Shown: positions 16,968 to 26,164 of the stretch, piece by piece
Numbering within the stretch: position 1 is the first letter of the stretch
How the letters are laid out: every line of letters starts with the position of its first letter
Assembly (NCBI GenBank): GCA_027858735.1
Contig: JAQICC010000074.1
Coordinates: 1 to 45,201 of the forward strand
Reading direction: 5' to 3'
DNA length: 45,201 nucleotides
Origin: Salinivirgaceae bacterium
GTDB lineage: Bacteria > Bacteroidota > Bacteroidia > Bacteroidales > SZUA-534
Program-made: the position numbers and the translations under genes
The notes under the pieces: model-generated
What the model saw: the letters and a program-made list of their open reading frames with translations, nothing else
What the model was told of the DNA's origin: nothing
Database searches by the model: none

Positions 16968-18617
16968 ATGACTAGGAAACTAATTTCACTTATTGGCATT
17001 TTACTATTTAGTATTTTAACCAAAGCATCAGTATTAGATTCACTTTTTGTTCAATTAGAGCAAGTTATGGATAGCAGCAAAATATATGATGAGACTAAAG
17101 AATTAAAAATAAGGAGCTTGAAGGGATTAATAAACGAACCAAACCTTCCAAAGGAGCAACTATTTCAACTGAATAAGAGACTAATCAATGAATATGAAAA
17201 GTATACTTTTGACTCAACCATACATTACATTGAAAAGAATCTTGAAGTTGCCCAACAATTAAAAAATGCTTCATTAATTAATTATACCAATCTGCAATTG
17301 ACTAAAATACTCACGCTTTCGGGCAGGTATAAAGAGGCAATTGATATTTTAAGTGAAATTAATAAGTTGAGTTTAAGTAGAGAAAATTTAATTTTCTATT
17401 TTGAAAATTACCAGAAGGTATACAGTGAGCTTAGTTTTTACTCTCAGGTTGATAAAATTAAATCAAAATATAAACGGCAATATAAAAATTATACCGACTC
17501 TTTACTATATTATCTCGATTCGGAGTCAGATTCTTATTTGTCAATAATTGAGACAAGACATAGAGATTTACGACAACTCGATGATTGTGAGAAAATAAAT
17601 ACGCAGCGATTTAATCAAGCAAAAATGGCAACACCTAATTATTCGTTGATTGCTTTTGAAAGATCATTGCTTTATGAATTACAGGGAGATATGGAAAATC
17701 AGAAAAAATACCTTATTTTATCTGCAATTTCCGACATAAAAGCATCGGTTAAAGATAATGCCTCTTTAACTATTCTGGCCCACTTACTTTATAACAATAA
17801 GCAGATATTTAAAGCGCATCGTTATATAAATTTCTCGTTTAACGATGCTGAATTTTATAATTCGCGATTGCGATTTATAGGTATTTCAAATATTTTACCA
17901 CTAATTACAGAGGCTTACGAGGTTTCTGTAGATCAACAAAAATCGAAACTTCGAAAATCACTAATCATTATTAGCCTATTAACATTTGTGCTTCTTTTTA
18001 CGGTTATATACATCTATATTCAGGTTAAAAAACTTGCAAGTGCCCGCAATGAGCTAAAATATGCAAATAGTCAACTTGGCAATTTAAACGAAGAATTGAA
18101 AAGCACGAATACTTTGCTCAATAAATTGAATTTAGAATTATCTGAATCAAACCATGTAAAAGAGCAGTATATTGGAAACTTCTTAGGAATATGGTCAAAC
18201 TTTATTGACAAGTTGAATAATTATCGTAAAATGGTTAATAAGCAAATTGAAGCAAGAAAAGTTACCGAACTTCACCAAATAACCAAGTCGCGAAAGTTGA
18301 TTGATGATGAATTGGCCGATTTCTACGAAAACTTTGATACCACCTTCTTAAGTATCTATCCAGGCTTTGTTGAAGACTTTAATAACCTTTTAGAAGATGG
18401 AGAAAAGATAAATTTAAAAAAAGGAGAATTATTAAATACCGAACTTCGGATTTTTGCTTTAATTAGGTTAGGAATTACCGACAGTTCCAAAATAGCAGGG
18501 TTGCTTCGATATTCAGTTCGTACAATCTATAATTATAGAGTTAAAATAAAAAATAAATCAGTAGTGCCACGCGATGATTTTGAAGATTACATCTTAAAAA
18601 TAGGTGCTTTTTCTTAG
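16968..18617 (+). CDS. DUF6377-type membrane-bound transcriptional regulator of the PUL
   Basis: 549 residues. A signal peptide (1-20) is followed by a helical, TPR-like periplasmic region (about 25-325), one membrane helix (331-352), a cytoplasmic coiled coil (353-395) and a C-terminal domain (400-549). Residues 488-530 (LNTELRIFALIRLGITDSSK, then IAGLLRYSVRTIYNYRVKIK) look like a LuxR-type helix-turn-helix. This is the layout of SusR-like/DUF6377 regulators, which sense a glycan in the periplasm and activate adjacent polysaccharide genes. The SusC/SusD cluster begins about 290 bases downstream on the same strand and is the likely target. Confidence 0.85.
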   Translation: MTRKLISLIGILLFSILTKASVLDSLFVQLEQVMDSSKIYDETKELKIRSLKGLINEPNLPKEQLFQLNKRLINEYEKYTFDSTIHYIEKNLEVAQQLKNASLINYTNLQLTKILTLSGRYKEAIDILSEINKLSLSRENLIFYFENYQKVYSELSFYSQVDKIKSKYKRQYKNYTDSLLYYLDSESDSYLSIIETRHRDLRQLDDCEKINTQRFNQAKMATPNYSLIAFERSLLYELQGDMENQKKYLILSAISDIKASVKDNASLTILAHLLYNNKQIFKAHRYINFSFNDAEFYNSRLRFIGISNILPLITEAYEVSVDQQKSKLRKSLIIISLLTFVLLFTVIYIYIQVKKLASARNELKYANSQLGNLNEELKSTNTLLNKLNLELSESNHVKEQYIGNFLGIWSNFIDKLNNYRKMVNKQIEARKVTELHQITKSRKLIDDELADFYENFDTTFLSIYPGFVEDFNNLLEDGEKINLKKGELLNTELRIFALIRLGITDSSKIAGLLRYSVRTIYNYRVKIKNKSVVPRDDFEDYILKIGAFS

Positions 18618-18871
18618 CCGTAAAACACTATTTTTAATTGTATAAGAGCACTGAAACTTTTCACACTAAATTTTATCATTTTAATCGCAATCATTACCTG
18701 AATGATTGACATATTCAACATGATTTGTGCTGCACAAAAGTATCATTAGTTTACTTTTTTACACATTGATGAATATTATAATTACATGATTAACAGTCGT
18801 TTAGTAATAATATTATTAAAATGACAGTTACTAAATAGGTACTCATAAAATATTCTATGCAATTGTTATAA

Positions 18872-18879
18872 TAGATTTG
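18872..18879 (+). promoter_or_regulatory. Possible -7 box of the polysaccharide utilization operon
   Basis: TAGATTTG is a perfect match to TAnnTTTG and lies 21-30 bases before the candidate ATGs. No good -33 element stands at the usual spacing, which fits a promoter that needs an activator such as the DUF6377 regulator. The rest of 18618-18871 is AT-rich with no other feature seen. Confidence 0.4.
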
Positions 18880-18908
18880 ATGTATTGTTAAATTTAAAAA
18901 TGACTATT

Positions 18909-19796
18909 ATGAAAAAACACTTTACACAATTATTTATCGCAGTTTTCACAGTTGTAGCTTTTACAACAAATGCTCAAGTAAATATACTTGAAGGAAGCGA
19001 TATGGAAAGTGAAGATGCTTGGTTGGTGAGTACATTAGAAAATGACCCTTCAAACACTTCATCGTATGAGTTTGGGTATACTGATGATTTTCCAGATTAT
19101 GGTGAAGAAGGAGTGCTTCATTTTACGATTAATAATACAGGTGAAAATGGTGCGCATTTAATGTTTTACCAAGAAGTTACCATTGAAAAAGGCAAGCGTT
19201 ACATGGCTAATATGGCAGTTAGAGCTATGTTAGAAATGAATAATTCGTGGTTTGAGGTTTATTTAGGTAATGTTGAGCCTGCTGAAGGGAGTGATTATAA
19301 TACCGAGATAGGTGAAGCATTAGCATTAGGTGGTTTTAAATGGTCGGGTTGGGAAGCAGCTTGTACTGATCTATTTGATGGCATGTTACAAAATGATGGT
19401 TGTTTAGAAGGAAGTAACGGCGAGTTCATCATAGAAGGTGAGGGAGAAGTAACCATGTATTTTGGTTTTAAAGCTGGTATATGGGCTACAGAAACAACGG
19501 TTGAATTTTTAGTTGATAATGTTGAATTAATTGATTTAGACCAAGAAGCTACATCAATTTCCAAGGTAATAGCTAATACACAGCTTTATCCAAATCCAGT
19601 AAACAATAGTTTCAAGGTTGAATCAAATATCGATTATGTATCGGCAAAAGTTTATAATGTTTTAGGTAAAGAAGTATTAAATATTCAATCTTTAAATAAA
19701 ATTGTAGATGCCAGCGCACTTAATTCAGGCATGTATATAATTGAACTTAAAGATGCTGATGGAAACAGTGAAACATTAAAGTTCCAAAAGCAATAA
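18909..19796 (+). CDS. T9SS-exported surface protein, CBM4/9-like N-terminal domain
   Basis: 295 residues from ATG 18909; ATG 18900 is an equally possible start, while the TTG at 18885 is rejected. A signal peptide ends near TNA-QVN. The mature N-terminal part (about 25-215) reads like a jelly-roll carbohydrate-binding module of the CBM4/9 kind (MESEDAWLVS at the start, YFGFKAG and FLVDNVELI near the end). The C-terminal 70 residues form a type A T9SS sorting domain: LYPNPVNNSFKV, VYNVLGKEV, SGMYIIELKD. It should be displayed on the surface or released and bind the glycan taken up by the SusC/SusD pair encoded next to it. Its position before susC is unusual, as such proteins commonly follow susD. 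Confidence 0.82.
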   Translation: MKKHFTQLFIAVFTVVAFTTNAQVNILEGSDMESEDAWLVSTLENDPSNTSSYEFGYTDDFPDYGEEGVLHFTINNTGENGAHLMFYQEVTIEKGKRYMANMAVRAMLEMNNSWFEVYLGNVEPAEGSDYNTEIGEALALGGFKWSGWEAACTDLFDGMLQNDGCLEGSNGEFIIEGEGEVTMYFGFKAGIWATETTVEFLVDNVELIDLDQEATSISKVIANTQLYPNPVNNSFKVESNIDYVSAKVYNVLGKEVLNIQSLNKIVDASALNSGMYIIELKDADGNSETLKFQKQ

Positions 19797-19829
19797 TTTT
19801 CTTCGATAGATTGAGTGTTAATAAATTGT

Positions 19830-19861
19830 AAGAGTCACTTTCCATAGGGATAGTGACTCTT
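19830..19861 (+). other. Hairpin between the surface-protein gene and susC
   Basis: A perfect 10-bp stem AAGAGTCACT (19830-19839) / AGTGACTCTT (19852-19861) with an inner TCC/GGA pairing. No T-run follows, so partial termination or an RNA-processing/stability role is more likely than a full stop of transcription. Confidence 0.55.
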
Positions 19862-19913
19862 ATCAGAATCTCATTGCTATCAATTTTCTATTTATTTAAT
19901 TAAATAATAAAGA

Positions 19914-22868
19914 ATGAAGTATACACGATTTTTATTTGTGGTGCTGGTATTTGCAATGGTAACAATACCGACATTTGCCCAGCAGAATTCCATTAGTGGT
20001 ACTGTAGTTGATAAAACAGAAGTACCCATTCCAGGAGTTTCTATTGTTATAAAGGGAAGCACTTTAGGTACCATTACCGATATTGACGGAAAATATAATC
20101 TAGTCGTAGAAAATGCTGATGCTACGCTTGTTTTTAGTTTTATTGGTATGAAAAAGGAAGAGGTAGCCGTAAATAGTCAAACCAGCATTGATGTTATTTT
20201 AAGTGAAGATATCTTGGGTCTTGACGAAGTTGTGGTTGTTGGTTATGGTACTCAAGCCAAGAAAGATGTAACAGGTTCAGTTTCTTTGGTAAGTACAAAA
20301 GAAATGGAATCACGTCCCAATACACAAGTAGGTTCCCTTATTCAAGGAAAAGCAGCCGGTGTTAAAGTGATATCAAGTTCAGGTAAGCCCTCCCAGGGTT
20401 TAAGTATTCGTATTCGTGGTACGAATTCAATTACAGCCGGTAGTGAACCCTTATACGTAGTTGATGGCGTTCCTACCACCGATACACGTTCCATTAACCC
20501 ATCGGATGTTGAAAGTGTTTCTATACTTAAAGATGCATCTTCTGCAGCTATTTATGGAGCTCAAGGAGCAAATGGAGTTGTAATTATTACCACCAAGAGA
20601 GGTACCACCGGCAAACCAAAGGTTAATTTGGATATGTACACTGGTTTTTCTCAGGTATGGAAAACCATTGATGTATTGGACGGACCTCAGTATCGAGAAC
20701 TAATGGAAGAGATGGGACAGGAGACCGATTGGGATCTTTACAATAAAAACACCGATTGGCAAGATGAGATATTCCAAAATGGAGCTTCTCAAAATGTTCA
20801 GGTAGCATTATCAGGAGCAAACAACAACACTAATTATTATGTTTCGGGTGGTTTTGTAAAGCAAGTAGGAGCGGTGCGTAGTTCAGAAATGAGTCGTGCC
20901 AACTTTAAAATTAACCTCGATCAGGAAGTTACTGATTGGCTAACCATGGGGTCGCGTATGGCTTATACCAAATATAGCGATGTTGATGTTACCGATAATA
21001 CCAGTGTAAATTCAGGAGGTGTTTTATTGGGTAGCTTAACAACTCCTTCTATTATTGGTATTTACAATGAAGATGGAACGTTTACCAGTAACCCATTCCA
21101 AAATTGGGAAAATCCAATTGCAAGTACCGATGGAAGCGACAGAGAATACAATACCGATAGAATACTGGGTAATGTATATGCTGAAGTGAAAATTTTAAGA
21201 GATTTTAGCTTTAAATCAAGCTTAGGTATTGATAACTCTAACAGTATGTACGATTATTTTCTCGATCCTTACCGCACAAGTTACGGTAGAGCACTTATTG
21301 GAAAGGGTGTTAACAATACAGATAAAAACAGTTATTATATTTTCGACAATACCTTACGCTACAATAAAGAGCTGGGAAGTCATAAAATTGAGGCTTTAGC
21401 CGGTGCCGTTTCACAAAAGTTTATGTGGGAAAAAGCTGAAATTGAGCGCAGAAACTTTGCCAGCGATGCCATAAAAACTGTAAATGGAGGGTCTGAGATT
21501 ATTACAGCTACGGCAAATAAATCTGAAAAAGCCAATCAATCCTATTTGAGTCGTTTGAATTATGGTTTTGCCAATAAATATTTGCTAACTGCAAACTTCC
21601 GCTACGATGGTTCTAGCGTATTTGGACCCGACAATCGATGGGGATTTTTCCCTTCGTTCTCTGGAGGATGGCGTCTTTCAGAAGAATCGTTTATGCAATC
21701 GTTAACAGTTATAAGTGACCTTAAACTTAGAGCAGGATGGGGTGTAGTAGGTAACGACCAAATAGATAATTATGCCTATTTTGGGCGTGTTGGTATTGGT
21801 GCAAATTACCCAATAGGTGGTGTGGTTATGCCAGGTACTTATCCATCATCCATTGAAAATAATAAATTGAAATGGGAAGAGTCCAAGCAAACCAATATTG
21901 GTTTTGACTTAGCCTTATACAATAGCCGCTTGAACTTTACTGTCGATTATTATATCAAAAACACTTCCGATCTGCTCTTAAATGCTCCTTTGCCTCGCAG
22001 TACTGGTTTCGATAATGCTATTTCGAACATTGGAGCCTTGCAAAATAAAGGTTTTGAGTTTAGTTTCAAAAGTGTAAATATTGAAAGTGACATAGTTTGG
22101 ACTACTGATTTTAATATTTCATTTAATAAAAATAAAGTTACAAATTTGGTCGGACAGGAAATGTTTGCAGGAGATATAGCTGGCAGAGGTGATGCTATTA
22201 GAATTAGAGAAGGTGATGCCTTGGGTACATTTTATGGATATGAGTGGGGTGGAGTTGATCCTGAAACAGGAAATGCATATTATATTGATAGTTTGGGTGA
22301 GAGTACTTTTAATCCGACTGCAAATGATAGAAAGGTAATTGGAAATTCCAATCCTGATTTTATTTACGGTTTAACAAACACGGTAACTTATAAAGGAATA
22401 TCCTTCTTAATTTTTTTAGAGGGAGTAAAAGGTAACGATATGTTGAATGCTTCACGCTTTGATACAGAAGGAATGACTGATCCAAAAAATCAATCTACAG
22501 CGGTATTAAACAGGTGGAAACAATCGGGTGATGTTACTGATATTCCACGTGCGAGCTGGGGAAATACAAATAATTCAAGAATTTCTGATCGTTTTATTGA
22601 AGATGGTTCTTATATGCGTGTAAAAACAATGACCTTGAGTTATAATCTGCCAAAATCAATCCTGAATAAAATAAAAATTCAGAATGTTAGATTGTATGCT
22701 ACTGGTGAAAACCTGTTAACATTCACAAAGTACTCAGGTTTCGATCCAGAAGTAAATGCCTTTGGAAATGATAGTGATAATGGCGTAAAAAATACGGTTG
22801 GCGGAATTGACTATGGTACTTATCCACAAACAAGAAATATAATATTTGGTTTAAATGTTACATTCTAA
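19914..22868 (+). CDS. SusC-family TonB-dependent outer-membrane transporter
   Basis: 984 residues. The signal peptide ends near FAQQ (22). A carboxypeptidase-regulatory-like domain follows (about 25-100; ISGTVVDKTEVPIPGVSIVIKG), then the TonB box region and plug (LDEVVVVGYGTQAKKDVTGS, GSLIQGKAAGVKV, YVVDGVPTTD, SILKDASSAAIYGAQGANGV) and a long 22-strand-type beta barrel ending in an aromatic residue (NVTF). It imports oligosaccharides across the outer membrane together with the SusD lipoprotein encoded 6 bases downstream. Confidence 0.96.
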   Translation: MKYTRFLFVVLVFAMVTIPTFAQQNSISGTVVDKTEVPIPGVSIVIKGSTLGTITDIDGKYNLVVENADATLVFSFIGMKKEEVAVNSQTSIDVILSEDILGLDEVVVVGYGTQAKKDVTGSVSLVSTKEMESRPNTQVGSLIQGKAAGVKVISSSGKPSQGLSIRIRGTNSITAGSEPLYVVDGVPTTDTRSINPSDVESVSILKDASSAAIYGAQGANGVVIITTKRGTTGKPKVNLDMYTGFSQVWKTIDVLDGPQYRELMEEMGQETDWDLYNKNTDWQDEIFQNGASQNVQVALSGANNNTNYYVSGGFVKQVGAVRSSEMSRANFKINLDQEVTDWLTMGSRMAYTKYSDVDVTDNTSVNSGGVLLGSLTTPSIIGIYNEDGTFTSNPFQNWENPIASTDGSDREYNTDRILGNVYAEVKILRDFSFKSSLGIDNSNSMYDYFLDPYRTSYGRALIGKGVNNTDKNSYYIFDNTLRYNKELGSHKIEALAGAVSQKFMWEKAEIERRNFASDAIKTVNGGSEIITATANKSEKANQSYLSRLNYGFANKYLLTANFRYDGSSVFGPDNRWGFFPSFSGGWRLSEESFMQSLTVISDLKLRAGWGVVGNDQIDNYAYFGRVGIGANYPIGGVVMPGTYPSSIENNKLKWEESKQTNIGFDLALYNSRLNFTVDYYIKNTSDLLLNAPLPRSTGFDNAISNIGALQNKGFEFSFKSVNIESDIVWTTDFNISFNKNKVTNLVGQEMFAGDIAGRGDAIRIREGDALGTFYGYEWGGVDPETGNAYYIDSLGESTFNPTANDRKVIGNSNPDFIYGLTNTVTYKGISFLIFLEGVKGNDMLNASRFDTEGMTDPKNQSTAVLNRWKQSGDVTDIPRASWGNTNNSRISDRFIEDGSYMRVKTMTLSYNLPKSILNKIKIQNVRLYATGENLLTFTKYSGFDPEVNAFGNDSDNGVKNTVGGIDYGTYPQTRNIIFGLNVTF

Positions 22869-22874
22869 AAATTT

Positions 22875-24353
22875 ATGAAAATGAAATATATTAAATACAT
22901 AATAGAGTTAGTAGTAGCATTTTCTGTTGTTTCTTGCAGTGACTACTTAGATTTAAAACCGCTTTCTGAAGAAACCAGTGCAACTGCCTACGACAAGGCA
23001 AGTCAGATTGAAGCAGCATTAACGGGAACATATGAATCGTTTCAATCCGATCATTATATCTGGAACAATATAATGTTTCAAGATATTCGCTCCGATAACC
23101 ATTATGCAGGTGGAGATAATCCCGAAATTTTTGAACCGGACTTGCTAAATATTAGTACAACCAACTCAAAAGTATTTCAAAGTTGGTCGAATTTATATAA
23201 TGCAATTTCTAAAGCTAATTTAGTTATTACTAAGGTTGATGGAGTAACTGATCCTTCTTTAACAGAAGCAAGAAAAAATCAAATAAAAGGGGAGGCTCTT
23301 TTTTTAAGATCTTATCATTACTATAATTTAGTAACCTTGTTTGGAGGGGTTCCCATTATTTTGGCAACCAATTCTACCTTACCTGAAGATGTTCGTGTGG
23401 CCCGTTCAATGCCCCAGCAAGTGTTTGATCAAATATTAGCCGATTTAGATGTTGCTATAAGTTTACTACCTGATACGTATGGTAAGGATGCTTCTGTGAA
23501 CAAAGCCCGCGCAACTGCAGGTGCAGCCAATGCATTAGCCGCCAAGGCTTGTGCTCAAATGCCGGGTCACGATTATGCTCGTTCATTAAAATACATTGCT
23601 AAAGTGGAAGCCAGTAATGCCAAATACACGTTGCTGAGTGATTATAATCAATTATTCGATGGTAATAATTATAATAATGCAGAATCCATTCTTGAGATTC
23701 AGTTTTTAGGTGGCGATGAAGGCAATTGGGGACCGCAAATGTTATTACCTCCTTCAGTATCAGGAGATACCTGGAGAAAATTTGCAACTCCATCGCATAA
23801 TTTAATTGATGCCTTTGATGCTGAAGGAGATGAAATTCGTAAAAATGCCACGGTATTGTTCGAGAATGTTGATTGGGTTGATGAATTTTGGGGAAATGCC
23901 ATTGGCAGTTCAATTCCTTTTGGGTACAAATGGAAAAATGCAGATGGCTGGGCAAGTTCCGACCGTCTATACATTTTACGCTATGGCGATATTGTATTGC
24001 TAAAAGCAGAAGCTTTAAATGAAACCGATCAATTGGCAGCAGCTGTTGTAGAGGTAAACAGAATTCGTTCAAGAGTTAGCTTACCTGATTTAGCAGCTGA
24101 TAAAATAGCGTCGAAAGAAGCATTACGTATGGCTATTTTAAATGAACGTCGTTTGGAATTGGCTCAGGAAGCGCAGCGTTGGGACGATTTAACACGTTTA
24201 GGACTAGCTGTTTCAACCATGCAGAATTTAGTTGAAGTTGATTTAAGAACCGGGAAACCAATGAATTACAATATGACAGAGGCAAAGGTTTTATTGCCTA
24301 TTCCGCAACAAGAACTGGACAGAAATCCAGCCTTGGTTCAAAATCCATTATAA
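22875..24353 (+). CDS. SusD-family glycan-binding outer-membrane lipoprotein
   Basis: 492 residues. The lipobox VVSC gives lipidated Cys21. SusD/RagB features are present: SDYLDLKPLSEETSATAY at the start, TPR-like helices with GEALFLRSYHYYNLVTLFGGVPII, and the C-terminal LNERRLELAQEAQRWDDLTRLG and LLPIPQQELDRNPALVQNP. It forms the lid over the SusC channel and captures the glycan. It is tightly coupled to susC (6-base gap). Confidence 0.96.
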   Translation: MKMKYIKYIIELVVAFSVVSCSDYLDLKPLSEETSATAYDKASQIEAALTGTYESFQSDHYIWNNIMFQDIRSDNHYAGGDNPEIFEPDLLNISTTNSKVFQSWSNLYNAISKANLVITKVDGVTDPSLTEARKNQIKGEALFLRSYHYYNLVTLFGGVPIILATNSTLPEDVRVARSMPQQVFDQILADLDVAISLLPDTYGKDASVNKARATAGAANALAAKACAQMPGHDYARSLKYIAKVEASNAKYTLLSDYNQLFDGNNYNNAESILEIQFLGGDEGNWGPQMLLPPSVSGDTWRKFATPSHNLIDAFDAEGDEIRKNATVLFENVDWVDEFWGNAIGSSIPFGYKWKNADGWASSDRLYILRYGDIVLLKAEALNETDQLAAAVVEVNRIRSRVSLPDLAADKIASKEALRMAILNERRLELAQEAQRWDDLTRLGLAVSTMQNLVEVDLRTGKPMNYNMTEAKVLLPIPQQELDRNPALVQNPL

Positions 24354-24393
24354 AACAGTTAAATTAATTTTATATTAGTAAGGTTAAAAATAA

Positions 24394-24422
24394 AACCCGG
24401 AGGGATACACTTCCTCTGGGTT
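24394..24422 (+). other. Hairpin between susD and the GH30 gene
   Basis: A 10-bp stem AACCCGGAGG (24394-24403) / CCTCTGGGTT (24413-24422) with one G-U pair and a 9-base loop. It is not followed by a clean T-run. It is placed where partial termination or processing would lower expression of the enzyme relative to SusC/SusD. Confidence 0.55.
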
Positions 24423-24436
24423 CTAAAAATATAATA

Positions 24437-25879
24437 ATGATAACAAAGATTCTAAATAAAAACATTGTATTTGTGGCAGCCCTTTTTTTAAGTGCTTGTG
24501 GCATTCAATGCGAAGATAACAGTTCAAAACCATCGGCTCCACCGCCCAAAGATAGTGTTGAAGTCGTTTTTTACCTCACCAAGCCTGATCAAACCGTTTT
24601 GTTTACCAATCAAGTTGATGCTGTAGCAAATGGTATTATTGAGGGCAATGCTACAATTGAGGTTTTAGGTACAACCAGTTACCAAAGTATGGAAGGTTTT
24701 GGCTTTACCTTAACAGGTGGAAGTGCACTAGCTTTATCAAAAATGGATGTCGATTCACGAAGTGCATTATTAACGGAGCTTTTTGCTTTCGATGGTAACA
24801 ATATAGGAATAAGCTACCTTCGTCTGAGTATTGGTGCATCTGATCTTGATGAGTTTGTTTTTTCCTACAATGATATAGAAGCTGGTACTACAGATTTTGA
24901 ATTGGAAAAGTTCTCAATGGATCAGGATCGCAAGTATTTGTTACCGGTGTTGAAAGAGATTTTGGCAATTAATCCTGAAATAAGTATTATCTCAGCACCA
25001 TGGTCGCCACCCACATGGATGAAAAGTAATGGGGCATCAAAAGGTGGAGAGCTAAAAAAAGATTGCTATGCGGTTTATGCCCAATACTTTATAAAGTATA
25101 TTCAGGAAATGGAGCAAGAGGGTATAACTGTAAATGCTATTACGGTGCAAAACGAACCCTTGCACCCAGGAAACAATCCTAGCATGTATATGAGTTGGCA
25201 AGAGCAGGCTGAATTTATTAAAAATAACCTTGGACCAGCTTTCGAAGAAGCTAATATTACAACTAAAATAATTCTTTATGACCATAATGCTGATCGTACC
25301 GATTATCCAATCTCAATTATGGATGATCCCGATGCTAAAAAATTTGTAGCAGGTTCAGCCTTTCACTTATACGGTGGATCAATTAATGATTTGAGTAAAG
25401 TTCATACAGCTCATCCCGATAAGGATTTGTATTTTACCGAACAATGGACAGGTTCTGAAGGTAGCTTCGAGGAAGATTTAAATTGGCATACGGCTAATAT
25501 TGTTATAGGTGGGGCAAAGAATTGGTGCAGGGCTATTTTTGAATGGAATTTGGCGGCTGATCCGGATTTAAATCCGCATACGCCAGGAGGTTGTACGCAA
25601 TGTTTGGGCGCACTAACCATCGATGGAAATACCGTTACCCGTAATGTAGGATATTACATCATTGCTCACGCCTCTAAATTTGTTCGTCCGGGCGATATTC
25701 GTGTTGCCTCAAATGAGCCTCAAGGCTTAAAAAATGTAGCCTTTAAAAGTCCGAATGGAGCGACCATTTTAATTATCCAAAATCAAAACGAACAAAGCAA
25801 AGCCTTTAATATTAAAGTGGACGATAAGGAAATAAATACTGAATTACCAGCAAATGGAGTAGGTACTTTTGTTTTGTAA
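24437..25879 (+). CDS. GH30-family glycoside hydrolase lipoprotein
   Basis: 480 residues. The lipobox LSAC gives Cys21, so it is probably surface-exposed. The GH30 (beta/alpha)8 barrel is recognised from GFGFTLTGGSALAL, APWSPPTWMKSNG, the acid/base E240 in VQNEPLHPG, and the nucleophile E335 in LYFTEQWTG. A short C-terminal beta domain follows (about 415-480). GH30 members include glucosylceramidases, beta-1,6-glucanases, xylanases and fucosidases; the layout and PUL context favour a beta-1,6-glucanase (subfamily 3-like), but this is inference. It is the last plus-strand gene of the PUL. Confidence 0.9.
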   Translation: MITKILNKNIVFVAALFLSACGIQCEDNSSKPSAPPPKDSVEVVFYLTKPDQTVLFTNQVDAVANGIIEGNATIEVLGTTSYQSMEGFGFTLTGGSALALSKMDVDSRSALLTELFAFDGNNIGISYLRLSIGASDLDEFVFSYNDIEAGTTDFELEKFSMDQDRKYLLPVLKEILAINPEISIISAPWSPPTWMKSNGASKGGELKKDCYAVYAQYFIKYIQEMEQEGITVNAITVQNEPLHPGNNPSMYMSWQEQAEFIKNNLGPAFEEANITTKIILYDHNADRTDYPISIMDDPDAKKFVAGSAFHLYGGSINDLSKVHTAHPDKDLYFTEQWTGSEGSFEEDLNWHTANIVIGGAKNWCRAIFEWNLAADPDLNPHTPGGCTQCLGALTIDGNTVTRNVGYYIIAHASKFVRPGDIRVASNEPQGLKNVAFKSPNGATILIIQNQNEQSKAFNIKVDDKEINTELPANGVGTFVL

Positions 25880-26053
25880 ATGATTTTAACAATGCAAAAT
25901 ATTTTGTCTATTTTTTATCGCAATAGTTTGGTAAGTTTTTGTAATATGCTGATTTTGAGGCTGATTAGATTATGATGATTAATTATTTAACTCGCTATAA
26001 TTCAATAGGTTGATTTTTGTCTTAAATATCAAGTCAATATAATCGTGTCAATT

Positions 26054-26091
26054 AAAAAAAATCCTGTGTTTAAGTATTAAACACAGGATTT
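26054..26091 (-). terminator. Terminator between the convergent GH30 and GH5 genes
   Basis: A perfect 15-bp stem (26059-26073 / 26077-26091, arm AAATCCTGTGTTTAA) with a 3-base loop. Seven A on the left (26054-26060) give a strong U-tract for minus-strand transcripts from the GH5 gene. It may also slow plus-strand transcription. Confidence 0.85.
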
Positions 26092-26164
26092 AAATTTATG
26101 AATCTGATTCTAGCCCAACAGATGGTTTGGTCTTTACAAGTAAAATAAACATTTGATTATGTTT

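Noticed and set aside
18885-18908. TTG start of the T9SS surface protein
   Set aside because: ATG 18900 and 18909 give a normal signal peptide; the extra residues add nothing recognisable.
23599-24072. 157-residue frame on the minus strand inside susD
   Set aside because: It is antisense to a clear SusD gene and its composition (many His, Leu and Gln) is typical of a shadow frame.
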